This document shows positions 1-9,419 of a stretch of DNA of 64,000 nucleotides, one piece after another. The number at the start of each line of letters is the position of its first letter. Within the stretch, counting starts at the first letter, position 1. The DNA is from Candidatus Jettenia sp. AMX2 (GTDB taxonomy: Bacteria > Planctomycetota > Brocadiia > Brocadiales > Brocadiaceae): contig CP129469.1 of assembly GCA_030583665.1 (NCBI GenBank), positions 2,843,043 to 2,907,042 of the forward strand. The letters run 5' to 3'. The position numbers were made by a program, and so were the translations under genes. A model generated the notes under the pieces. That model searched no databases and was not told where the DNA came from. It worked only from the letters and a program-made list of their open reading frames with translations.

Positions 1-784
1 CAAAACCTGTGAGCACCTCGTCTAAAATAAGCAGGACGTTATATTTCCTGCAAAGGTCACTGACGCCTGATAAATAACCTTTTGGATGAACAATCATCCC
101 GCCAACGCCCTGAATCAGGGGTTCCATAATCACGGCAGCAATCTCATGAGCGTTTTCCTTCAACAGATCTTCCATCTTCTCAAGACACTGGAAAGCACAA
201 TCCCGGTCTGTTTTTCCAAACGGACAACGATAACAGTAGGGTGACGGGGCGAAAGATGTTTCGAAATAAAGAGGGCTAAAAGTCTTGTGAAATACATCTA
301 TCCCTCCTACACTCATCGTTCCGATAGTATCCCCGTGGTAACCGTACTGTAACGCAACAAACTGTACCTTGTTTTTAAATCCCTTATGCTGCCAGTACTG
401 GAAGGCCATTTTGAGCGCAACTTCATTAGCAGTAGAGCCGTTATCCGAATAAAAGACTTTCTCCAGCCCCTGTGGCGAAATTTCAATAAGTTTTTTGGCC
501 AGTTCGATAGAGGGAATATTTGATAATCCCAGAAGTGTCGAATGTGCAATTTTATCCAGTTGTTTTTTTACGGCATCATCGATCTCCCCTCTGCGATGCC
601 CAAAGAGATTGCACCACATGGAAGAAACCCCGTCGATGTATTCTTTACCGTCGGCATCTTTCAGAAAAATACCACTTCCCTCTTCTATGATCAACGGCGT
701 TTCTTTAACAAAATCCTGCATTTGTGTGAAAGGATGCCAAAGATATTCCTTATCCCAGGCCTGTAGCTGTTTTTTATCTGACAT
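1..784 (-). CDS. bioA: Adenosylmethionine-8-amino-7-oxononanoate aminotransferase, C-terminus outside window
   Basis: PLP-dependent class III aminotransferase of biotin synthesis. It converts KAPA to DAPA with S-adenosylmethionine as amino donor, in the cytoplasm. Translating the reverse strand from the ATG at 784 gives an open frame of 261 codons that runs off the window start. Seen in it are the BioA opening WDKEYLWHPFTQM, the motif SSMWCNLFGH, a YSDNGSTANEVALKM segment (class III PLP-phosphate binding) and, near the cut, LLILDEVLTGFG, which holds the Asp that contacts the PLP pyridine. The active-site Lys would lie outside. The gene starts 53 bp after the DUF62 gene on the same strand, so the two may be co-transcribed. 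Identity is firm at family level; BioA rather than another class III enzyme is supported by the N-terminal motifs. Confidence 0.9.
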   Translation of the reverse strand, partial: MSDKKQLQAWDKEYLWHPFTQMQDFVKETPLIIEEGSGIFLKDADGKEYIDGVSSMWCNLFGHRRGEIDDAVKKQLDKIAHSTLLGLSNIPSIELAKKLIEISPQGLEKVFYSDNGSTANEVALKMAFQYWQHKGFKNKVQFVALQYGYHGDTIGTMSVGGIDVFHKTFSPLYFETSFAPSPYCYRCPFGKTDRDCAFQCLEKMEDLLKENAHEIAAVIMEPLIQGVGGMIVHPKGYLSGVSDLCRKYNVLLILDEVLTGF

Positions 785-837
785 GGCTTTTTATGAATTT
801 CTCTAAAATTTACCGTATTATGATTCTGTATAACATT

Positions 838-1668
838 TCAGTTGGTCTTTAACGATTGTATACGTATTGCAGTGCCCTTCTTTACGTGAAAATATTTTTG
901 GGCATTTCCCTGGTTTACAGAAATCTCCAGAAAATCCACACTCCCAAAAAGGAGAAGTGGTTTACCTGCAGGGACATCCGTATAGGTATTACTCAATCCT
1001 GTTATCTTCCTACGCCCGATGGTTGTTTCAATCTCATGCATGTCTGTTTTCAAACCTGCGATATGCTCCCTTGTAATATTGGTAATAAGGTTTCCAAACC
1101 TGTCGACAGAAATAATCTGTCCCTCCACCTTTTTTCCTTCCTTCCAGACAGGGACAGGTATCTCAAGGTAATGCAGACGGTCAGTCCTGGTACCAAGCTG
1201 TTGTGGTTGTATTCCCAGTGATACATGAGCTGCAACCGGTGCAAAAATATCACGGCCGTGAAAGGTACAGCCGGGTGCAGGCAGAAAATAATCGCCGTTC
1301 GTTACCTGGATAATTCGTTTTAACCTCTCTTTCCTGGCAATAAAGCTGAGCAAGCCATTATCGGGAGCAAGGAAAAGATAATCCTGTGTTTGTACACAAA
1401 GAATACCCCGTGCGCTTCCGACACCGGGATCAATAACTGCTACATGAATCGTCCCCTTTGGAAAGTATTTGTAGGATGTATACAAAAGATATGCACCATT
1501 CAATATATCTCCGGGAGGGGTATTATGGCATATATCAATAACACTTGCCAGGGGATTAATACTGGCTATCACTCCTTTCATGATACCGACATATGCATCC
1601 TGATATCCAAAATCGGTTAATAGTGTAATTACCCTTGCCCGGCGCATGATAATTCTTAATCCATTCAT
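838..1668 (-). CDS. SAM hydroxide adenosyltransferase family protein (DUF62)
   Basis: Member of the family that also contains fluorinase and chlorinase. Ordinary bacterial members hydrolyse S-adenosylmethionine to adenosine and methionine using hydroxide. Seen: ITLLTDFGYQDAYVG at the N-terminus (the DFG..D signature with the nucleoside-binding Asp), VIDPGVGS, LAPDNGLLS and CTFHGRDIFAPVAAH, the conserved blocks in the expected order. The length of 276 residues is normal for the family. The ATG at 1668 is kept; an in-frame ATG at 1647 starts seven codons later, directly before the conserved core, and is an alternative. Neither has a strong Shine-Dalgarno site. The role of the housekeeping enzyme is unclear. 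Next to bioA, which uses SAM as amino donor, a SAM link is possible but is inference. Confidence 0.88.
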   Translation of the reverse strand: MNGLRIIMRRARVITLLTDFGYQDAYVGIMKGVIASINPLASVIDICHNTPPGDILNGAYLLYTSYKYFPKGTIHVAVIDPGVGSARGILCVQTQDYLFLAPDNGLLSFIARKERLKRIIQVTNGDYFLPAPGCTFHGRDIFAPVAAHVSLGIQPQQLGTRTDRLHYLEIPVPVWKEGKKVEGQIISVDRFGNLITNITREHIAGLKTDMHEIETTIGRRKITGLSNTYTDVPAGKPLLLFGSVDFLEISVNQGNAQKYFHVKKGTAIRIQSLKTN

Positions 1669-2018
1669 AGCACTTCACTTAATCAGGTAAATGGCTTATA
1701 GTAATAGCAAAATATATTAATTTCAAGGACTTTTTCAATTCAAACACAACCGGTGAATAGCAGTCTTGCGGAATCCTCCCTTTTTCAGGCAGTTATCATA
1801 AACGTAATAAATAGAACAATTGCTTATACCTTTTTTTGATGGTAAAATACTTTTCAATTTACCTTTTGAAATTTACCATTTATGTTATGCTGTGGGAAGA
1901 AACATTTGCTGCCGTGATTATGGAAAACAGCCTTCCTGGAAATACCAGCAAATGCTTCGTTGCGCCAGGAGGCGGTAAACAAAGTCATTGCTGGCTTGTT
2001 TAAGGAAGGAGAAAAATA
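1669..2018. other. Divergent intergenic region, possible structured leader
   Basis: No gene was seen in these 350 bp between the divergent DUF62 and response-regulator genes. Upstream of the regulator, CCAGCAAATG near 1946 can pair with CATTGCTGG near 1987, and CCTGG near 1936 with CCAGG near 1964. The leader could therefore fold. It does not match a riboswitch class I recognise. A good ribosome-binding site, AAGGAGAAA, lies just before the ATG at 2019. Confidence 0.3.
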
Positions 2019-2387
2019 ATGAAGGAATTGTTAATTGTGGAAGATGATCTTGAAATGCAGGAGTTTTACCGGGATATGTTACAGGGAGAATCATTTCATG
2101 TCACCCTTGTTTCAAATGCCGAGGAAGGCCTGAAAAAAATAAAAGAAAATATCTATGATATGGTAATATTGGATATCCTGATGGAGGGCACTACAGGAGA
2201 TAGACTCTTTGCATTATTGAGAAAAGATAGCCGGTATAGGAATGTACCGGTTATCATGGCATCTGTTTTAGAGGAAAAAACATACCGGTGTTTTCAGGCA
2301 TTGGGGAATGTTTCTTTTTTAGAAAAACCCTTTAACAAAGAAAGACTTTTGCAGGAAATCGCAAAAAGGTTTGAAGCTTCCCGGTAA
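2019..2387 (+). CDS. Stand-alone receiver-domain response regulator
   Basis: A 122-residue protein made of a single CheY-like receiver domain with no output domain. Seen: the acidic pair at the N-terminus (LLIVEDDLEM), the phospho-acceptor Asp in MVILDILMEG near residue 51, a T/S switch position in VIMASVLEE and the conserved Lys in FLEKPFNKE near residue 107. It starts at an ATG preceded by AAGGAGAAAAATA. No histidine kinase is nearby, so the partner is unknown. A small Cys-rich protein gene begins 36 bp downstream and is probably in the same transcript. Confidence 0.9.
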   Translation: MKELLIVEDDLEMQEFYRDMLQGESFHVTLVSNAEEGLKKIKENIYDMVILDILMEGTTGDRLFALLRKDSRYRNVPVIMASVLEEKTYRCFQALGNVSFLEKPFNKERLLQEIAKRFEASR

Positions 2388-2423
2388 TATCTTATAATTT
2401 TTCAGAAAAGGAGAGTCAAATAC

Positions 2424-2609
2424 ATGACACAGGAAAAGAAAGAGAAGAGGAGCGGACACTGGTGGAAAAACCCCGATGGTAAATTATTCGATGAGAGCCA
2501 CACTTTAGTTACGTATTGGGATGAAGAACATTATTGTTTCAGATGCGGAAATTGTCATACAAAAGTGAACGAAGGGGTGGTTTGTAAATGCGCGGAGAAA
2601 AATAAATAG
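2424..2609 (+). CDS. Small Cys/His-rich protein, unknown
   Basis: A 61-residue basic protein, not recognised. The C-terminal half carries CFRCGNCHTKVNEGVVCKC, a cluster of five Cys and one His that could bind a metal in a zinc-ribbon-like or rubredoxin-like knuckle. The N-terminal half is rich in Trp, Lys and Asp (GHWWKNPDGKLFDE). An AGGAGAG ribosome-binding site precedes the ATG. It sits 36 bp after the response-regulator gene, so it is likely to share its promoter. Its independent strong start site and Cys spacing make it a credible gene. No function can be stated. Confidence 0.6.
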   Translation: MTQEKKEKRSGHWWKNPDGKLFDESHTLVTYWDEEHYCFRCGNCHTKVNEGVVCKCAEKNK

Positions 2610-2651
2610 TTGAATGAAGCTTTCAGCAACGAAACATTCCTCTCCCTTGAT

Positions 2652-2702
2652 CTTACTGTTGGACAATTTTTTTGCTGGGCAAAAAAATTGTCCAACAGTA
2701 AG
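2652..2702. repeat. Perfect 24-bp inverted repeat with 3-nt loop
   Basis: Positions 2652-2675 and 2679-2702 are exact reverse complements (arm CTTACTGTTGGACAATTTTT continuing TTGC), separated by TGG. The hairpin is far longer than a normal intrinsic terminator and has no T-run after it. It lies between the small Cys-rich gene and dabB. It could stop read-through, regulate dabBA as mRNA structure, or be the scar of two abutted transposon ends. Confidence 0.8.
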
Positions 2703-2877
2703 TTAGAAAAAGGAGTAAGGGGGTTGTAGAAACGCGCAAAAGAAACAATAGGTACAAGTAGTTAAAATACAACTATGAAGATTTAACTATAACCCACAAT
2801 TAAAAAACCTTACAATAAATTTTGATCAGATTGAGTTTAGAAAAAAATCCTTGCAAAAGACATAGAAAAGGGAAAAG

Positions 2878-5529
2878 ATGATAGCTTATTATCCATTACT
2901 TATACCTTTCTTACCTCTCGTGGTAGCCATGATGACCTTTCTTTTGGAAGGTTTGCTTGGTGAGAAGGTTTACAGGATCGGAGTACTGATGAAGATGGTT
3001 GTCCTGGGAATTTCTCTTATGGTATTCCGGGAAGTAATTATACCAGGAAATGAAGCTATCCACCTTGCTGTTTTTTCCTCATCATGGAGTGGCCTGCTCC
3101 AGTTTTATTTTCTTATCGACAGGCTGGCTGCCGTAATGATCGTGCTTATGTCGGGAATTTCAGTTCTTATCTCCATGTATTCCCTACACTACATGCAGCC
3201 GGAACGTGGACGCGCAAGGTTTCACATCCTGATAGATATCACTACTTTTGCATTGGTATGTATTGTTTTAAGCGCCAACCTCCTGATGCTCTTTATTTTC
3301 TGGCAACTTCTGAGCTGGTTGCTGGGCCTCCTCGCCTACAATTATTCTCATCTGCCAACGGTAAAAGGGTCTTTTAAAACCTTTACCATATTGCGTGCGG
3401 GAGATGTCTTCTTTTTCGGTGGGATTGTCCTGGCATATGGTTTGTATGGTACCCTGGATTTTCACCAGATATTTAGCCAGGCAGGCGAGGTATCTGCCAG
3501 CTTTTCTCTCTGGCCGGGCGGAGGAGAAATCAGTGCTGTTACGGTTGTCACCCTGCTGATTTTCATCGGAGCCATGAGTAAATCGGTGCAATTTCCTTTC
3601 CATGCATGGCTTCCGGAGTTTATGTATGCCCCAACACCGGTTACTGCATTTTTGCATGCAGGAATCATCAATGCGGGCGGGTTTCTCTTAAACCGTCTTG
3701 CCCCGCTTTATGCTTACTGTCCCGTTACCCTCCACGTAATTTTTGTTACCGGTTTTCTTACTGCACTTCTGGGCGCCAGTATGATGCTGACCCAGAATGA
3801 TATGAAAAAAACCCTGGGATACTCAACCATTGCGCAGATGGGTTATATGATCATGGAGTGCGGATTAGGGGCTTTTTCCCTGGCAATTTTTCATCTTATT
3901 GCACATGGACTGTTTAAAGCCACAGCATTCCTGAATAGCGGACATGTGATTCATGATGCCCGGCAGGAGCCGAGATTCCCGTACCGGAATGAAAAAATGG
4001 AACGGGTGGATTTCTCACTCGGGGCCTGGCTTACCGGATTTATCACCACCCTTATTCTCCCCCTCATTATTCTTTACGCTGCTCACGGGGCATTAAAAAT
4101 ACCGGTAAGAGATTTACAGGGTATCGTAGTTTTTCTCTTTTTTTCATGGGTGACTTCCTCTCAGGCAATCGTAACACTTTACCGCTTGCAGATTACCTCC
4201 TGGAAGGTGATGATAATCATGCTCATTGCACTCCTTATGATTGTCTTTACCTATCTGCTTGCCGGAGAAAAATTTACTTACTTCCTCCATCCGTCAGTGG
4301 ATGAGGTTCATCAATACTATCAGGCTGCTGCCTTACCAGGCAGATTGTTTGATCTTCTTGTGATTACAACAGCGCTATTCATTATCCTTGGTTGGATATT
4401 CATCTATGCAAAAACCCATGGGCTGGCGATTCGTATGCCAAAATGGTTGCATGTGCTGCAAATCCGTTTGTATCTGTTCTTTATGAACCGTCTCTATCTG
4501 GAGAACCTGGTTTTTCTTTTTGGCCGGAAGTTGCTCTCCCTTATACACCGGCTTGACAAGGATGTTCTTTTCCGGTATCTCCCGGCAGGAGCCGCCATCA
4601 GCCTGGTTTTCCTTGCAGCAGTGACACTGATCGGCAGCTTCTCTGTGATACATTTCATACTGTTTTTTGTTATTGTCCTCATGTTACCCCTGTTTCCCTT
4701 CCATGGTGTTTATGTGACTGCACTGACACGTTTGCCGGGATATTACCCTCCGTTCATCTCCTTTCTGTTGCCAGCTACGGGGTTATACGGAATAATAAAC
4801 CTGCTTCCCGCGATGCCGGTTCTTATGCTTAAAGTGGTAAGTATACTGGCTTTATCAGGTGTCCTCTATGGATCACTGAAGGCACTGGTTCAGCACAGGG
4901 TAAATCACATCCTTGCCTATATGGGCGTTGCTTATTATTCCGTTCTGTGGTGGTATTTGGCGAACACCGCTACCTATGCCCCCCAGGAGGTCGTTTACCT
5001 AAGTGCAGTGGTACTGGTCACCACCGGGTTATTCCTTGCCTGGCGTTGTATTCAGGTGAGATACGGTGATTTGAGCCTGGAAAGGATAGGGGGGCTGGCA
5101 CGGCCCATGCCCCGGTTTGCTGTCTTGTGGTCTCTGCTCGTGATGGCAGCTATGGGACTTCCTCCCTTCGGGCTTTTTTCCGGTTATGCAGAGATGTTGC
5201 TCAGACCACCCACTGCAATGTCCTGGGCGCTGGTTATTATTTTGTTTGCCTGGTTTGCCGCCTCCTGGTATCTGCTCAGAATGATGCACCACCTCCTTTT
5301 TGGTCCGCATCGTGAGGATATTTCCTACAAGGATTTACGCCACAGGGAGGTTTTCTCCCTGCTGCTGATAATTCTTACCCTTGCGTTTCTTGGCATACTG
5401 CCCTATGGTTTCCTGAAAGAGCGTTCTGTGATGGTGAGAAAAGAGGGAACACTACCTCTGTTCCGGATCGGGCAATGTACGGATGAAGACGTAAAACCAC
5501 CCCTTTTCCCGGTCAGAGAAGTATGGTAA
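2878..5529 (+). CDS. dabB: DabB-type proton-conducting membrane subunit, NuoL-NuoM-like fusion
   Basis: Membrane subunit of the DAB inorganic-carbon accumulation system, thought to couple cation flow to CO2 capture by DabA. Residues about 1-500 look like a NuoL/MrpA antiporter-type subunit, with SVQFPFHAWLPEFMYAPTPVTAFLHAG and later HLIAHGLFKATAFLNSG, the TM7-TM8 region of that superfamily. Typical DabB ends near 550 residues. This protein has 883 and continues with a second hydrophobic block (about 560-860) containing LFPFHGVYVTALTRLPGYYP and MAAMGLPPFGLFSGYAEM, resembling a degenerate NuoM/NuoN-like unit. No clear frameshift or inner start separates the two. The gene ends 137 bp before dabA on the same strand. 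The partnership with dabA is well supported; the function of the second half is unknown. Confidence 0.88.
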   Translation: MIAYYPLLIPFLPLVVAMMTFLLEGLLGEKVYRIGVLMKMVVLGISLMVFREVIIPGNEAIHLAVFSSSWSGLLQFYFLIDRLAAVMIVLMSGISVLISMYSLHYMQPERGRARFHILIDITTFALVCIVLSANLLMLFIFWQLLSWLLGLLAYNYSHLPTVKGSFKTFTILRAGDVFFFGGIVLAYGLYGTLDFHQIFSQAGEVSASFSLWPGGGEISAVTVVTLLIFIGAMSKSVQFPFHAWLPEFMYAPTPVTAFLHAGIINAGGFLLNRLAPLYAYCPVTLHVIFVTGFLTALLGASMMLTQNDMKKTLGYSTIAQMGYMIMECGLGAFSLAIFHLIAHGLFKATAFLNSGHVIHDARQEPRFPYRNEKMERVDFSLGAWLTGFITTLILPLIILYAAHGALKIPVRDLQGIVVFLFFSWVTSSQAIVTLYRLQITSWKVMIIMLIALLMIVFTYLLAGEKFTYFLHPSVDEVHQYYQAAALPGRLFDLLVITTALFIILGWIFIYAKTHGLAIRMPKWLHVLQIRLYLFFMNRLYLENLVFLFGRKLLSLIHRLDKDVLFRYLPAGAAISLVFLAAVTLIGSFSVIHFILFFVIVLMLPLFPFHGVYVTALTRLPGYYPPFISFLLPATGLYGIINLLPAMPVLMLKVVSILALSGVLYGSLKALVQHRVNHILAYMGVAYYSVLWWYLANTATYAPQEVVYLSAVVLVTTGLFLAWRCIQVRYGDLSLERIGGLARPMPRFAVLWSLLVMAAMGLPPFGLFSGYAEMLLRPPTAMSWALVIILFAWFAASWYLLRMMHHLLFGPHREDISYKDLRHREVFSLLLIILTLAFLGILPYGFLKERSVMVRKEGTLPLFRIGQCTDEDVKPPLFPVREVW

Positions 5530-5666
5530 CTTACAGAATTTTGACAAGCGTTTTGTTTCCAGCGAATATTACCGTTAAGGGAGTTTTTTAAAAACCTGAA
5601 TGATTACGATTCCTGAAGGAATATCCAACAGCACTACATTACTTTTGCTCAGAGGGAGGTAACTGA

Positions 5667-8600
5667 ATGGAACAGGCAAAAACCGTTCATGATGGCGAGA
5701 TCAAACGAACACAGATCAGAGAACTCGTACAGCTCTCTGCCAGGATCGTCTCCCATTATTGGCCTATGCGCACCTTTGTCCATCACAACCCCTTACATGG
5801 CCTGGAATATCTCCCTTTTGAAGAGGCAGTGCAGCATGGCTATCAGTATTTTCGGGGAAAAGGCTATTTGTCCTGTGAAATCTTCCGTGACTACGCCCGT
5901 TCAGGCAGGATTCTTCCTCATGATATTAACGCTGTCCTGAAACCGTTAGCGCACGACAAATATGTAATGCTGGGAAAGCACAAAGTCACTCATTTTGAAT
6001 TACTGCAGCTACATATGCTCAGGGGGATATTTGTTCCTGCAGAAGAGACGCTGGAAGCACAGATCATGCATCATCGGGACCGGTTTTTTCTGGAATCGCT
6101 GGCAGACCATATAAATGAGGTATTACAGCACCGGGTGGTTTCTGCTCAGGGAGAAACTGGCATTCGTGAGGACCAGGAAATGCTTGGCCGTCACCGCACA
6201 CTTGCAGATTGGTGTGACTGCTTCCTGAATACCCGGCTTGCCAATGAGATTAACCAGGAGATGATTAAATGGTGCGAAGCCTTTCTGGATGAGGGACATG
6301 CTGCATGGGCTATGCCCTGCAGGGAATATGGTTTTTACGGGGCATGGAAATTTCTTGCCGGACAGGAATGGCATCCTTGTATGATACCGGGTAGTCACCG
6401 GAAACTTGCCTCCTTATCTGAACATCCGGAAGACACATTGGTTGAGCACCTTACGGTACTCAAGATTCCTGATGAAATCTGGCAGGATTACCTTACCCTC
6501 CATCTTGCTGCCCTTCCTGGCTGGACAGGTTATATCAAGTGGCGGTCAGTCCAGTCGGGATACGAATGGCAGGAAGCCTATCCTGCAGATCTTGTGCAAT
6601 ACCTTGCGGTACGCATCTGGTATGAGCGGGAGCTTGTCCATAAGGCATGCAGTGAGCAACTTGGAATTGACGGTGACTTTAGAACTATTTCAGCAGACAT
6701 GCAAAAACATCCGCTTTTTTATTTTCTCCAGAGGGAACGAAATGCCGGCAAATTATCAGCCGTTTTTACAGAACAGGTCGATCAGCTTCGTTACTGGCAA
6801 ATTCATAGCAACAAGATACAGAAGGATGTATGGCAATATCTTGACGGGCGTTCCCTGGCAGAATTGACTTCCCGTTCTGCACGTGCCGTACGATACAAGG
6901 CGGCATGGCAATTGTACTCCCTGGCCAAAGTTCTGGAAATCGAACCAGGTATCCTGGCTGAAACAGTGCCGGAGGATCTTTTGGTGCTGGTTGAATGGCT
7001 GGATGCCTTCCCGGAATCTGCCCATGGCCCCCTCTGGCTGAAGGCGTTTGAGGCCAGCTATCAGAAACAGCTTATCGGCAAACTCTCCCCTAACATTTCT
7101 TATGCACAGACGAATAACCGGGAGGTGATGTCCCGGGTTACGGGAAAAGTTTTTCTGGAAAGACTGGCACACGAGGATATCCTGAGGATAGTAAGACCTC
7201 AGGCTCAGGTGGTATTTTGTATTGACGTACGGTCGGAGTCATTCAGACGTCACCTGGAGACCGTCGGGAATTATGAAACGTTTGGTTTTGCCGGATTTTT
7301 TTCACTTTTTATCCGTTACCGTGCCCTGGATAGCCGTCACGAAACGAACCAGTTTCCGGTAATCACGGAGGCCAGGAATACCGTCCGAGAGCTTCCCCGA
7401 ACTTATCAGGGGCAGTTTTTTCATAAACGCCTTGCCAGAGCCGAGCTGATGCATGCCGGATATAAACTCCTGCATGACCTGAAAGAAAATGTGATTACTC
7501 CCTATGTCATGGTGGAGTCAACCGGCTGGTTTTACAGCCTGCCCCTCATTGGAAAAACTTTTTTTAAGACACGGTACCGGCATGCTGTCGACAGGCTTTT
7601 GCGCGCATTCATACCTCCCATAGCTACAACCATCACTGTAGACCAGCTTTCAAGGTATGAAGTTCAGGAGATGCTAGCTGCAGAGCAACGCGATACCATT
7701 CAGAATGTCTTGAAAAAACGATTTGGCAACCGTGAAATGAACATCTCTCCGGAGTTACCCGAGATCCTTCGTTTGAAGGCGCTCGATGAAAATGCCGTTA
7801 GTCAACAAAATCTGTCCGGTGCCGGCCGGTTATCCATCCTCTCTACTGAGGAGGAAGCGGCTTTTCTGGAAGAACTGCGACGTGACTACCGGATCAACCG
7901 GAGCGATACCTTTGAACGTATGGAACGTATTATCAAAACAGGCATCAATTTTCAAGATCAGGTAACCACCCTGGAAACTGCCCTCCGGATAATGGGCATG
8001 ACAAAGAATTTTGCCCGTCTGGTACTTTTTTGTGCTCACGGCAGCACCTCGGAAAACAATCCCTTTGAAGCAGCGCTTGACTGCGGTGCCTGCGGCGGCA
8101 ATGCCGGAAGCCCGAATGCCCGTCTCCTTGCTACCATGGCAAATAAACCGCTGGTACGTGAACATCTCGCCAGAAATGGCATTTCCATTCCACGGGATAC
8201 CTATTTTATCGCCGGACAACATAACACCACGACGGACGAAGTGCAGCTTTTTGATCTTGAAGATCTGCCGCACACTCACCAGAATGACTTATTTCGTTTG
8301 GTTCAGGATCTCAGGGAAGCAGGACACCTCAACAGTCAGGAACGGTGCTCCCGTTTCCCGGAAATAAAAACCACCCTGAAACCCCGGAAAGCAGCACAGT
8401 TTGTGTACGAACGCAGTTGTGACTGGAGTCAGATCCGCCCGGAATGGGGGCTATCCGGTAATGCTGCTTTTATTATCGGGAATCGCAAACTGAGTAAAGG
8501 CGTTGATCTCGAAGGAAGGGTATTTCTCCATTCCTATGACTACCGGGAAGATCCGGAAGGGCAGTTCCTTAATACCCTGATGACTGCACCACAGGTTGTA

Positions 8601-8966
8601 GGTCAATGGATCAACATGGAGCATTATTTTTCCACCGTTGACAATGAGGTCTATGGCAGTGGGAACAAGATTTACCACAATGTGGTGGGACGTTTAGGAG
8701 TTATGTCGGGACCGCAAAGCGACCTGCGCATCGGACTGCCCTGGCAGACCATGTGGGACGGACATCGGCCTTATCATGAGCCCATGCGTCTGTTCACCCT
8801 GATTGAGGCTCCAAGGGAAACGATCATCAAAATTATCGGAAAACACCGTATCCTTCAGCATTATTACGATAACGAATGGGTACACCTGGTGGCACTCGAT
8901 CCGGAGGAGAAAGCCTTTTATCGTTATATTCCGAAGCAGGGATGGAAACCCTTAAGAGATGAATAA
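5667..8966 (+). CDS. dabA: DabA, zinc-dependent inorganic-carbon capture subunit (DUF2309)
   Basis: Peripheral subunit of the DAB complex. The family is a beta-carbonic-anhydrase-like protein that converts CO2 to bicarbonate vectorially when bound to DabB. Four expected zinc-site residues are present: Cys518 and Asp520 in VVFCIDVRSESF, His791 in LFCAHGSTSENNPFEA, and Cys806 in LDCGACGG. The 15-residue gap between His and the last Cys equals that of the characterised Halothiobacillus protein (His524, Cys539), which I recall from the literature. At 1,099 residues it is a long form. The start is fixed by GAGGGAGGTAACTGA just before ATG 5667. It is co-oriented with dabB, giving a complete two-gene pump that would supply a CO2-fixing metabolism. 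Confidence 0.95.
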   Translation: MEQAKTVHDGEIKRTQIRELVQLSARIVSHYWPMRTFVHHNPLHGLEYLPFEEAVQHGYQYFRGKGYLSCEIFRDYARSGRILPHDINAVLKPLAHDKYVMLGKHKVTHFELLQLHMLRGIFVPAEETLEAQIMHHRDRFFLESLADHINEVLQHRVVSAQGETGIREDQEMLGRHRTLADWCDCFLNTRLANEINQEMIKWCEAFLDEGHAAWAMPCREYGFYGAWKFLAGQEWHPCMIPGSHRKLASLSEHPEDTLVEHLTVLKIPDEIWQDYLTLHLAALPGWTGYIKWRSVQSGYEWQEAYPADLVQYLAVRIWYERELVHKACSEQLGIDGDFRTISADMQKHPLFYFLQRERNAGKLSAVFTEQVDQLRYWQIHSNKIQKDVWQYLDGRSLAELTSRSARAVRYKAAWQLYSLAKVLEIEPGILAETVPEDLLVLVEWLDAFPESAHGPLWLKAFEASYQKQLIGKLSPNISYAQTNNREVMSRVTGKVFLERLAHEDILRIVRPQAQVVFCIDVRSESFRRHLETVGNYETFGFAGFFSLFIRYRALDSRHETNQFPVITEARNTVRELPRTYQGQFFHKRLARAELMHAGYKLLHDLKENVITPYVMVESTGWFYSLPLIGKTFFKTRYRHAVDRLLRAFIPPIATTITVDQLSRYEVQEMLAAEQRDTIQNVLKKRFGNREMNISPELPEILRLKALDENAVSQQNLSGAGRLSILSTEEEAAFLEELRRDYRINRSDTFERMERIIKTGINFQDQVTTLETALRIMGMTKNFARLVLFCAHGSTSENNPFEAALDCGACGGNAGSPNARLLATMANKPLVREHLARNGISIPRDTYFIAGQHNTTTDEVQLFDLEDLPHTHQNDLFRLVQDLREAGHLNSQERCSRFPEIKTTLKPRKAAQFVYERSCDWSQIRPEWGLSGNAAFIIGNRKLSKGVDLEGRVFLHSYDYREDPEGQFLNTLMTAPQVVGQWINMEHYFSTVDNEVYGSGNKIYHNVVGRLGVMSGPQSDLRIGLPWQTMWDGHRPYHEPMRLFTLIEAPRETIIKIIGKHRILQHYYDNEWVHLVALDPEEKAFYRYIPKQGWKPLRDE

Positions 8967-9100
8967 TGTTTTTAATCCGTGGAATCTGTATTACAAATTT
9001 GTAAAACCTTGCTTTTTTAGCATATCCTTTACTATGTTCAGGACAAGGTTTTTATTTGTGAACTCCATAGTAAAAAAAGCATTTTATAAAACCACGAAGA

Positions 9101-9156
9101 ACCTGGCGCGGCCTTTGGCCGCAACCAAATTCGAAATACGAAACAGTTTCAAATGC
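9101..9156. repeat. Dispersed repeat GCGCGGCCTTTGGCC, copy 1
   Basis: The unit reads GCGCGGCCTTTGGCCGC, then CAACCAAATTCGAAATACGA, then AACAGTTTCAAATG. It recurs at 9368-9419 and, inverted, at 24261-24300. It lies downstream of dabA in noncoding DNA. Confidence 0.85.
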
Positions 9157-9204
9157 GTTCTTTGCACCTTTGCGGTGAACTATTACGGTTTATTTTTTGT
9201 TTTC

Positions 9205-9366
9205 TAATTCCGAAGGGGTGACATAGGAAACCCACGATCGCCTTACAATCATGCCACCCCTTCGGGGTTATCAGTCAGCAGTTGTTCATTGGTTATAATA
9301 ATATCACCCCTTCGGGGTTGTTGGTTTTTGTTTGTTCATTTACTATAATCATGTCAGCCCTTCGGA
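9205..9366. repeat. Cluster of CACCCCTTCGGGGTT hairpin repeats
   Basis: Several units of a short palindrome built on CCCCTTCGGGG occur within 160 bp: near 9211 in inverse orientation, near 9253, near 9305, and a degenerate one near 9355. They are spaced by AT-rich DNA with a shared flank (GTTCATT...TATAAT). The stretch 8967-9592 holds no gene besides these and the flanking GCGCGGCC repeats. Confidence 0.75.
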
Positions 9367-9367
9367 C

Positions 9368-9419
9368 TTGGCGCGGCCTTTGGCGCAACCAAATTCGAAA
9401 TACGAAACAATTTCAAATG
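9368..9419. repeat. Dispersed repeat GCGCGGCCTTTGGC, copy 2
   Basis: Same unit as at 9101-9156 with a two-base deletion in the central palindrome (GGCGCAACC in place of GGCCGCAACC). It is followed by CAAATTCGAAATACGAAAC and TTTCAAATG. Confidence 0.85.

Noticed and set aside
2652-2702. Reading the palindrome as an ordinary intrinsic terminator
   Set aside because: No T-run follows, and a 24-bp perfect stem is unusually long.
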